A DNA stretch of 5,676 bases from Gemmatimonadaceae bacterium (GTDB taxonomy: Bacteria > Gemmatimonadota > Gemmatimonadetes > Gemmatimonadales > Gemmatimonadaceae), in contig JALOPO010000134.1 in NCBI GenBank assembly GCA_025453855.1, positions 1 through 5,676 on the forward strand. Direction: 5' to 3'. Of the stretch, positions 1 through 5,676 are shown piece after piece; position 1 is the stretch's first letter, and every line of letters begins with the position of its first letter. The notes below the pieces were generated by a model. That model was given only the letters and a program-made list of their open reading frames with translations, ran no database searches and was not told where the DNA came from. A program made the position numbers and the translations under genes.

Positions 1-1
1 G

Positions 2-1327
2 CTCGCCATCGCCGCACAGGCGCCGCTGCATGCGGGCCCCATGGTCGGGTGGGTCGACATGCGCGAGGCGCGGCTCTGGGTGCAGACGACGCGCCCCGCA
101 CGCGCGCAGTTCGTCTACTGGGACAGCGCCGCACCGGCGCGCCGCTACACGACGGCCGTGCAGCGCACCGGCGGCGAGACGGCGCACGTCGCCACGCTCC
201 TCGCCGACAGCGTGCTCCCGGGGCGCACCTACCACTACGCGCTGCGCCTCGACGGGCGCGACGTGCCGCGCCCCTATCCGCTCCGCTTCCGCACGCCGCC
301 GATCACCGGCCCCGGACGCGACAGCGTGCCGGTGCTGCGCATCGCGCTGGGGTCGTGCTACTACGTCCCCGAGGCGGCCTTCGATCGCCCGGGCACGCCG
401 TACGGGAGCAACCTGGCGATCATGCGCGCCGTCGCCGCCACGTCGCCCGACCTCATGCTCTGGCTCGGCGACAACACCTACACGCGCGAGGCCGACTGGA
501 CGAGCCGCACGGGCGTCCTGCATCGCTGGAGCCACACGCGCGCCGAGCCGCAGCTGCAGCCGCTGCTCGGCGCGGCGGCGCACCTCGCCACGTGGGACGA
601 TCACGAGTACGGCCCCAACGACAGCGATCGCTCGTACGGGCTCAAGGGGGTGACGAAGGAGGCCTTCGACCTCTTCTTCCCGATGCCGCGCAACGACGCG
701 GCCGCCGGTGGCGTCTACCGCATGGTCGAATTCGGCGACGTGGCGATCTTCCTGCTCGACGATCGCTGGTTCCGCTCGCCCAACGGGCGCGTCACCGGCG
801 ATCGCACCTACTGGGGCGAGGCACAGCGCGAGTGGCTCGTGGACGCGCTGAAGAACAGCCGCGCGGCGTTCAAGCTGGTCGCCAATGGCGGGCAGGTGCT
901 GTCACCGCTGGCGGTCTTCGAGAACGCGAGCACCTATCCGGCGGAGCGCGCCGCGCTGCTGCAGCGCATCGCCGACGAGCGCATCGGCGGCGTCGTCTTC
1001 CTGAGCGGCGACCGCCATCACACGGAGCTGGTGGAGATGCGGCGCGACTCGGTGCTGGTCGCGCGCGCGCCGGGCGACACGGCGGCACCGCGCCCCGCGC
1101 GCCTCTATCCGCTGTACGATCTCACGGTCTCGCCGCTCACCGCCGGTGTCTCCACGGCCACCGAGGCGAATCCGTGGCGCGTGGACGGGACGTACGTGCG
1201 CGAGCACAACTTCGCCACGCTCGACGTGACCGGGCCGCGGAGCGACCGCGTGCTCACGATGACGGTGCGCGGCGTGGACGGCACCGCGCGCTGGACGCGG
1301 ACGCTGCGGGCGCGCGACCTGCGCTGA
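2..1327 (+). CDS. PhoD-like alkaline phosphatase/phosphodiesterase, 5' end cut by window edge
   Basis: Exported metal-dependent phosphoesterase of the PhoD family, expected to hydrolyse phosphate mono- or diesters outside the cytoplasm. The frame is open to the left edge. The first visible residues, LAIAAQAPLHAGP, look like the end of a signal peptide with AQA as cleavage site, so the in-frame ATG at 41 is probably internal. Numbering from base 2, residues about 10-110 form the PhoD_N beta-sandwich domain (GPMVGWVDMREARLWVQT, ending RFRTPP). The catalytic domain follows, with GSC (C119), LGDNTY (D157, Y160), WDDHEYG (198-204), NGGQ (295-298) and SGDRHH (335-340). Cys, Asp and Tyr at these places match the Fe/Ca ligands known for PhoD enzymes, so the enzyme looks intact. 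The YPLYDLTVSPLTAG stretch and the final beta strands resemble the short, about 450-residue members of the family. TGA stop at 1325. The true substrate (phosphodiester, phospholipid or other) cannot be told from sequence. No regulatory site is visible because the promoter lies outside the window. Confidence 0.93.
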   Translation, partial: LAIAAQAPLHAGPMVGWVDMREARLWVQTTRPARAQFVYWDSAAPARRYTTAVQRTGGETAHVATLLADSVLPGRTYHYALRLDGRDVPRPYPLRFRTPPITGPGRDSVPVLRIALGSCYYVPEAAFDRPGTPYGSNLAIMRAVAATSPDLMLWLGDNTYTREADWTSRTGVLHRWSHTRAEPQLQPLLGAAAHLATWDDHEYGPNDSDRSYGLKGVTKEAFDLFFPMPRNDAAAGGVYRMVEFGDVAIFLLDDRWFRSPNGRVTGDRTYWGEAQREWLVDALKNSRAAFKLVANGGQVLSPLAVFENASTYPAERAALLQRIADERIGGVVFLSGDRHHTELVEMRRDSVLVARAPGDTAAPRPARLYPLYDLTVSPLTAGVSTATEANPWRVDGTYVREHNFATLDVTGPRSDRVLTMTVRGVDGTARWTRTLRARDLR

Positions 1328-1380
1328 GCGGGGCGCCCGCCGACCGCGCCCGCGTGACGGACGGCGGCGCGTCTCGTCGC

Positions 1381-1386
1381 CATATT
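1381..1386 (+). promoter_or_regulatory. Possible -10-like AT island before the TPR-CHAT gene
   Basis: CATATT is the only AT-rich hexamer in the 79-base gap and matches four of six positions of the housekeeping -10 consensus. It lies 20 bases before the ATG at 1407, so a transcript from it would have a very short leader, which would fit the lack of a Shine-Dalgarno sequence there. The best -35-like match, GTGACG at 1354-1359, is 21 bases away, too far for a standard sigma-70 promoter, and no ECF-type GGAAC motif is seen. Weak inference from composition only. Confidence 0.2.
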
Positions 1387-1406
1387 CGGCAGACACCGCT
1401 CCCCGC

Positions 1407-4226
1407 ATGCCCGCACCGCGCCACGCCATCGCCCCGCTGCTGACCCTCCTCGTCGCCTGCGCCCCCGCCTGGGCCGCGGCGCAGGCGCCGGCCGTGGAGG
1501 CGCTCCCCGAGGGGCCGGTGGCGGTGACGCGCGACGCACTCCGCGCGCTCGCGCGCAACGACATCGCGGCGCGCCGCACGGCCTGGCAGGCCGAGCGCGT
1601 CGCCCGGCCGGCGTCGCCGCTCCCGCTCCTCGCGCTGGCCGCCCTGGCGCGCGTGGAGAGCCGGCACGAGGCCGCGCGCGCCGCGCTCGACAGCGCCGCA
1701 CCGCTGGCGGCCGCCGATCCGCGCTGGCGGGCGGCCGTGGCGCGCGAGCGGAGCGCCGCGGCGGCCGCGCGCGGCGATCTGCTCGGGGCCCGCGACGCGG
1801 CGGCGGCGGCGATGGCCGATCTGGCCGCGCTCCCGCCCGACGAGCAGGCGTGGACGCGGCTGCTCGATGTCACCACGCGGCGTGCACGCGCGCTCCCCGC
1901 CCCGCTCGCGCTGCTCGACACGGTCGCGGCACTCGTTCCCGCCGTCGACACCGCGCTGCGCGTGCGCACCGGATGCACGCGGCTCGCCGCCGACGACCCG
2001 GCCCGCGCGCAGGCGACGTTCGACACGCTCGCGCCGCTCGCCCTCGCCGCCGGCGACGTGCATGGCTACGGCGGGTGCCAGCTCGCGCTCGGCACGGTCT
2101 ACGAGCGGATCGGGCCCGCGTATCGCGCGGGGCAGGCCTTCCGGAGCGCCGACTCCGCGTTCCTGGCGGCGCGCGACTCGAACATGCTCGCGGTCGCCAT
2201 CCAGCGCCGCGCGGCGCTCAACATCAGCACGGGGTACCTGGGTGCCGCACGCGCCTACCTCCCGCTCGCGATGCGCCTCGCCGTGTGGAGCGAGAACGCG
2301 CAGGTGCAGGGCTGGGTGCAGTTCAACGTGGCGCGGGCGCATGCGCTCATCGGGGCGCGTGCGGCGGCCACGGAGGCGCTGCAGCGCGCCACGCGCTTCC
2401 TCGAGCAGGCCGGCGACCCGCGCGGGATCGTGGTCGTGCGCCGCGAGCTCGCGCGGGCGCGCGCCGAGCTGGGCGACGTGGACGGCGCGATCACCGAGTA
2501 CGGGCGGGCGCGCGCCGTGGCCGCGGCCAATGCGGACGGGCAGGGCGAGGCGCTCGCGATCAGCGGGCTCGCCGACATGGCGACGCGGCGCGGCGACCTG
2601 ACGCGCGCGGCCGCCCTGCTCGACACGCTCGAGCTGCGGACGGCCGGCGAGCGCTACGCCTGGATGCAGTCGCTCCGCCTCGCCCGGGCCCGCCTTGCCG
2701 CACAGCGTGGCGACTGGCGCGCCGCGCGCGAGGGGTATCGCCTGACGCTCGGCGACTACTCCGAACGCCAGTGGCTCTTCCGCGCCGATGCGCAGGCGGC
2801 GCTGGCGCTCGCCACCTGGCGCGGCGGTGACCGCACGACGGCGGTGCAGCTCCTCGTCGGCGCCGCCGACGACGTGGATCGCGTGCGCAACGACCTGTCG
2901 ACCGGCGAACTCCGGACGACGCTCGCGGCGCGGCGCAGCGGCTGGGGCGGGAGCGGCGACGAGGGCGACGTGCTCCTCGCGGCGATGGCCACCACGGGCT
3001 TCGCCGATGCGGCCTTCGCGCTCGCCGAACGCGCGCGCGCGCGGTCGCTCGTCGATCGCGTGCTCACCGTGGGCGCCGACAGCGCCGCCATCTGGCGGGT
3101 GCGCGGCACGACCATCGCCTGGCGCGACCTGCCGGCGGTGCGTGCGGCGCTCCCCGCCGACCGCGCGCTGCTCGTGTACGCCGGCGGGAGCGGTGCCGCG
3201 CCGACCACGCTCCTCGTGGTCACGCGCGGCGGCGTGCGAGGGCTGGCCCTCGCACCGCTCGACACCCTCGATGCCCTGGTGGCGCGCTGGAACGCCCTGC
3301 TCGAGGCGGGCGATGCGGGACGCGGTGCCGGCACCGCGCTCGCGCGCGCGATCCTGGGCCCGGCGCTCGCGGCGATCCCGGCCGGCGTGCGACAGCTCCT
3401 CGTCGTGCCGCAGGGGGCGCTCCATCGCGTGCCGTGGGGGGCGCTCCCGCTCGGGCGCGGCGTGGTCGCCGATCGCTGGCAGGTGGCCACGGCCCCATCG
3501 GTGACGGTGGCGATGCGTGCGCTGCGCGAGCCGGTGGAGGTGATGCCGCGCGTGCTCGCCATCGGCGCCGGCGATGCCACGCAGCCCGACGCGGCGCCGG
3601 GCGCGCTCGGTGCCGAGCGCGGGACGACGCTCGCGCCGTTGGCGGCCACCGGCGACGAGGCGCGCATCGCGACGGCGTGGGCGCCCGGGTCGCTGGCGCT
3701 CGTCGACGCCTCCGCCACCGAGACGGCGCTCCGCCGCGAGGCGACCGGCACGTGGACGGTGCTGCACGCCGCCGCGCACGCGCTCACCAACGACGAGGCG
3801 CTCGGCGCCACGTGGCTCATCGTGCGCCCCGATGCCACCAGCGACGGCTACGTGAGCGGGGGCGAGCTCGCGACGCTGGCGCGCGGGCGCACGCTGGTGG
3901 TGCTGAGCGGGTGCCGCACCACCGGCGACTACGGCTCGCGCGGCGACACGGTCGACGGCCTCGTCGCCCCGCTCCTCGCCACCGGCGTGCGCACCGTCGT
4001 GGCCAGCCACTGGGCGGTGAGCGACGGCGCGACGCGCGACCTCATGGCGCGCTTCTACGCGCAGCTCGCGCGCGGCCGGTCGGTGGGCGAGGCGCTCGCC
4101 ACCGCGCAGCGCGACCTGCGCACCACGGGCGCGAGCGCACGCACCTGGGCCGCCTTCACCGTGATCGGCGATCCGTCGGTGCGCTTCGTCCCGCCCGACC
4201 GCGGCGCGGCGCGCGCGGGGCGCTGA
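1407..4226 (+). CDS. Exported TPR-CHAT domain protein (caspase-like cysteine peptidase)
   Basis: 939 residues. Residues 1-27 are an export signal: R5 and H6, a hydrophobic stretch 7-17, then a possible lipobox LVAC with C18, or signal peptidase I cleavage after AWAAAQA (residue 27). Residues about 30-480 are alanine-rich helical pairs of TPR type. The clearest are at about 219-250, 300-335, 343-375 (ELGDVDGAITEYGRA), 383-409 (RRGDLTRAAALLD) and 420-450 (QRGDWRAAREGY). The helical stretch up to about 560 (ALAERARARSLVDRVL) is the usual bridge to CHAT. The CHAT domain spans about 572-930: VVPQGALHRVPWGAL (666-680), LHAAAHALTND with catalytic H791, VVLSGCRTTGD with catalytic C836, then GDTVDGLVAPLLATG and SHWAV (867-871) and a closing AFTVIGDPS. 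The His/Cys dyad is present, so peptidase activity is plausible; substrate unknown. TPRs normally bind a protein partner. The start is chosen because the signal peptide begins there, although no Shine-Dalgarno sequence precedes it. It is co-directional with the phosphatase and convergent with the sigma operon. Confidence 0.93.
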   Translation: MPAPRHAIAPLLTLLVACAPAWAAAQAPAVEALPEGPVAVTRDALRALARNDIAARRTAWQAERVARPASPLPLLALAALARVESRHEAARAALDSAAPLAAADPRWRAAVARERSAAAAARGDLLGARDAAAAAMADLAALPPDEQAWTRLLDVTTRRARALPAPLALLDTVAALVPAVDTALRVRTGCTRLAADDPARAQATFDTLAPLALAAGDVHGYGGCQLALGTVYERIGPAYRAGQAFRSADSAFLAARDSNMLAVAIQRRAALNISTGYLGAARAYLPLAMRLAVWSENAQVQGWVQFNVARAHALIGARAAATEALQRATRFLEQAGDPRGIVVVRRELARARAELGDVDGAITEYGRARAVAAANADGQGEALAISGLADMATRRGDLTRAAALLDTLELRTAGERYAWMQSLRLARARLAAQRGDWRAAREGYRLTLGDYSERQWLFRADAQAALALATWRGGDRTTAVQLLVGAADDVDRVRNDLSTGELRTTLAARRSGWGGSGDEGDVLLAAMATTGFADAAFALAERARARSLVDRVLTVGADSAAIWRVRGTTIAWRDLPAVRAALPADRALLVYAGGSGAAPTTLLVVTRGGVRGLALAPLDTLDALVARWNALLEAGDAGRGAGTALARAILGPALAAIPAGVRQLLVVPQGALHRVPWGALPLGRGVVADRWQVATAPSVTVAMRALREPVEVMPRVLAIGAGDATQPDAAPGALGAERGTTLAPLAATGDEARIATAWAPGSLALVDASATETALRREATGTWTVLHAAAHALTNDEALGATWLIVRPDATSDGYVSGGELATLARGRTLVVLSGCRTTGDYGSRGDTVDGLVAPLLATGVRTVVASHWAVSDGATRDLMARFYAQLARGRSVGEALATAQRDLRTTGASARTWAAFTVIGDPSVRFVPPDRGAARAGR

Positions 4227-4284
4227 CGACGAACCTTCGCATCATCGCGGCCCGCCGTGCCTGCCTCTGCAGCCGCGCCGGCAC
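4227..4284. other. Convergent intergenic gap without clear terminator
   Basis: This stretch separates the stop codons of the TPR-CHAT gene (+) and the membrane protein gene (-). I see no GC stem followed by a T run in either direction. The nearest inverted repeat, CAGCGG/CCGCTG at 4286-4305 with an 8-base loop, lies inside the end of the minus-strand gene and has no T tract. Termination may be Rho-dependent, or the two transcripts may overlap at their 3' ends. Confidence 0.5.
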
Positions 4285-5049
4285 TCAGCGGATCGTGAAC
4301 CGCTGCAGCGGCGAGCGCACGTCGGTCCCGTCGAGGCCGCGGGCGCGCACGTACCAGCGATAGGCACCGCGCGAGAGGAGCCCGGCCGGGATCGTGACCG
4401 CCGTGTCGTTGGTCTCCTGCGTGAAGACCGGCGCGTCGTCGGCGCCCAGGAGTTCGACGGTGTAGCGCGTGCGACCGGGGCGCGCGCGCCAGACGAGTCG
4501 CGTGGGCGCGCCGGTGAGCTCGCCACGCGGCGACACGGTGGCGAGCGCCGACCCGCCGTCGCGCGTGACGTCGATGTCGCCGTCGCGGCCGAGGCGCGTG
4601 AGCGTGACACCGGCGACGATCGCCACCCCCGCGGCGGCGAGCGCCCAGCGCGGGACCCGACGCACCGGCGCCCGGGTACCGGCGAGCATCGCGGCGCGAG
4701 CGCCGCCCCGCTCGATCCGAAGCGGCGCTGCGTCGTCGGCACGAGCGGACGGGTCAGCGGCGTCGCGCACCGTCTCGCCCGCGGGACCGGGTGCCGTGGC
4801 GCGTCGCGCCGCCGCCAGGTAGGCGAGCGCCTCGCGCCCGCCGTCGAGGGCGAGCAGCCGCTCCACCGACTCGGCCCGCGCGTCGTCGGACGCCTCGGGA
4901 TCGGCGGCCGCCGCGAGCGACGCCTCGAACGCGACCGCGTCGGTGGCGGTCGTCGGACGCGCGAGGCGCGCATACGCCGCCCGCACGGCCGCGGGCACCG
5001 GGCCCGGGTCGCCCGCAGGCGTCGTCATCGCGTCCCGTGGATGGCTCAT
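4285..5049 (-). CDS. Single-pass membrane protein, probable anti-sigma factor with Fn3-like outer domain
   Basis: 254 residues from ATG at 5049. This start is preferred over a TTG 12 bases upstream because it overlaps the sigma gene stop as ATGA and has GGGAG five bases before it. Residues 1-90 are an alanine-rich, mainly helical cytoplasmic part (AYARLARP at 26-32, VERLLALDGGREALAYLAAARR at 62-83). A Pro/Asp/Ala-rich linker follows to about 130, then one membrane segment at about 134-151 (RWALAAAGVAIVAGVTL) preceded by RRVPR, which fits an N-in orientation. Residues about 168-254 are beta-rich and Fn3-like: RLVWRARPGRTRYTVELL, then IPAGLL, then GAYRWYVRARGLDG and SPLQRFTIR. This is the architecture of membrane anti-sigma factors, which hold their partner sigma factor inactive at the membrane and sense conditions outside. 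It contains no cysteine, so the zinc-binding HxxxCxxC motif of many anti-sigma domains is absent. The anti-sigma role rests on operon position and topology, not on a recognised inhibitory motif. Confidence 0.75.
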   Translation of the reverse strand: MSHPRDAMTTPAGDPGPVPAAVRAAYARLARPTTATDAVAFEASLAAAADPEASDDARAESVERLLALDGGREALAYLAAARRATAPGPAGETVRDAADPSARADDAAPLRIERGGARAAMLAGTRAPVRRVPRWALAAAGVAIVAGVTLTRLGRDGDIDVTRDGGSALATVSPRGELTGAPTRLVWRARPGRTRYTVELLGADDAPVFTQETNDTAVTIPAGLLSRGAYRWYVRARGLDGTDVRSPLQRFTIR

Positions 5050-5669
5050 TCCGTCTCCCAATGCACGCCGCGCCGCACGAGTGCCGCCCGCAGGTCGGCC
5101 AGTCCGCGATACAGCAGGTTCCGTGTCTTCCCCTCGGACCAGCCGAGCAGCGCCTCGATCTCCTCGCGGGGATACCCCTCGAGGTGGAGCTTCACGACCG
5201 TGCGACGCGTGGGCACCAGCTCGCCCAGCGCCGCCGCGACCAGCGTCTCGAGCGACTGCACCGCGACTCCCGCATCGGTGGCGGGGGCCGGATCGGCGAG
5301 TGGCGCGTCGTCGATCGCGTCGAAGCGCTCGCCGCGCCGGCGACGGCGCACGAGATCGAGCGCCGCCGTGGTCACCACGCGCTGCAGATACGACGCCGAG
5401 AGCGCCGCCACATTCTCAGCCTCGCGACAGGCGTGCCAGAGCCGGATGCGCACCTCCTGCTCCGCCTCGTCGAGCTCGGCCGGCGAGAGGCGAAAGCGCA
5501 CCGCGGCCGCGCGCAGCGCGCCGGCGAAGCGCCGCACCGTCTCGTCGATCACGCGCGATAGCGCGGCGTCGGTTGCCCCGTCGCCCACCGCGCCGCCGCG
5601 AGGCGGGACGATGGGCGGGAGCCCCGCGTCGGGCGTGCGACCGTGCGGCGCGGGCGAGCCGTCGGTCAC
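5046..5669 (-). CDS. ECF-type sigma-70 family RNA polymerase sigma factor
   Basis: 207 residues if started at the GTG at 5669. The frame stays open for the seven remaining bases, so the real start may lie outside the window. No Shine-Dalgarno sequence precedes the GTG, and the first 35 residues are Pro/Gly-rich and probably disordered. Region 2 covers about 40-112: helix 2.2 reads ELDEAEQEVRIRLWHA (65-80), and 2.3/2.4 reads SYLQRVVTTAALDLVRRRRR (93-112), matching the usual pattern for core polymerase binding and -10 recognition. A low-complexity Ala/Asp linker (117-138) follows. Region 4 covers about 140-200, with the -35-binding helix-turn-helix at PREEIEALLGWSEGKTRNLL (167-186) and a YRGLADLRAAL end. 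There is no region 1.1, 1.2 or 3, as in ECF factors. The TGA stop overlaps the ATG of the downstream membrane protein gene, indicating a two-gene, translationally coupled unit. The target promoters cannot be told from here. Confidence 0.9.
   Translation of the reverse strand: MTDGSPAPHGRTPDAGLPPIVPPRGGAVGDGATDAALSRVIDETVRRFAGALRAAAVRFRLSPAELDEAEQEVRIRLWHACREAENVAALSASYLQRVVTTAALDLVRRRRRGERFDAIDDAPLADPAPATDAGVAVQSLETLVAAALGELVPTRRTVVKLHLEGYPREEIEALLGWSEGKTRNLLYRGLADLRAALVRRGVHWETE
5055..5059 (-). promoter_or_regulatory. Shine-Dalgarno site fixing the membrane protein start
   Basis: On the minus strand GGGAG sits five bases before the ATG at 5049, inside the last codons of the sigma gene. Together with the four-base ATGA overlap it selects this ATG over the upstream TTG at 5061 and the later in-frame ATG for M8, and points to translational coupling of the two genes. 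Confidence 0.75.
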
Positions 5670-5676
5670 GCCGTCG

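Noticed and set aside
1306..1340. Inverted repeat GCGGGCGC / GCGCCCGC spanning the phosphatase stop codon, considered as a terminator
   Set aside because: The loop is 19 bases, there is no T tract, and short inverted repeats of this kind are expected by chance at this GC content.
49..1443. A 464-codon plus-strand frame overlapping the phosphatase gene
   Set aside because: Arg/Ala-rich composition with no motif; the overlapping frame carries all PhoD catalytic motifs.
3030..3045. Runs of alternating CG, here and near 1061
   Set aside because: They encode ordinary Ala/Arg codons in the reading frame and show no repeat unit beyond base composition.
1254..4010. A 918-codon open frame on the minus strand, antisense to the TPR-CHAT gene
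   Set aside because: Its product is an Arg/Ala/Gly/His-rich, low-complexity translation without any domain, typical of an antisense frame in very GC-rich DNA where stop codons are rare. The plus-strand frame has a signal peptide, TPRs and a CHAT active site.
1407..4226. A CRISPR-linked TPR-CHAT protease (Csx29/Craspase type)
   Set aside because: No repeat array or cas gene is present in the window, and this protein has an export signal, which does not suit a cytoplasmic CRISPR partner.
4791..5561. A 256-codon plus-strand frame opposite the sigma factor and membrane protein genes
   Set aside because: Translation is Arg/Pro-rich without recognisable domains, while the opposite strand encodes clear sigma regions 2 and 4.

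Overview
The window is very GC-rich DNA, with codon third positions almost all G or C. It carries four protein genes and no RNA gene, CRISPR array, insertion sequence or phage element that I can recognise. The gene content (an exported PhoD-like phosphatase, an exported TPR-CHAT protein, and an ECF-type sigma factor coupled to a single-pass membrane protein with an Fn3-like outer domain) together with the base composition suggests a Gram-negative soil-type bacterium. Gemmatimonadota (Gemmatirosa-like) is my best guess, but this rests on style and gene types, not on a database match.

Layout: bases 2-1327 (+) hold the 3' part of a PhoD-family alkaline phosphatase/phosphodiesterase, cut by the left edge within or just after its signal peptide. 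After a 79-base gap, 1407-4226 (+) encodes a 939-residue protein with an N-terminal export signal, a long TPR-like helical region and a C-terminal CHAT (caspase-like) peptidase domain that keeps its His and Cys. After a 58-base convergent gap, two minus-strand genes follow: 5046-5669 (or starting beyond the right edge) encodes a sigma-70-family factor of ECF size, and 4285-5049 a membrane protein. They are joined by an ATGA stop/start overlap, so they are almost certainly one translationally coupled operon.

The minus-strand pair has the usual architecture of a sigma factor and its membrane anti-sigma factor, although the anti-sigma candidate has no cysteine and so no zinc-finger anti-sigma motif. 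Its outer Fn3-like domain would face the compartment into which the CHAT protein is exported. A signalling or proteolytic link between the CHAT protein and the membrane regulator is an attractive but purely inferential idea. The phosphatase is probably an independent exported hydrolase.
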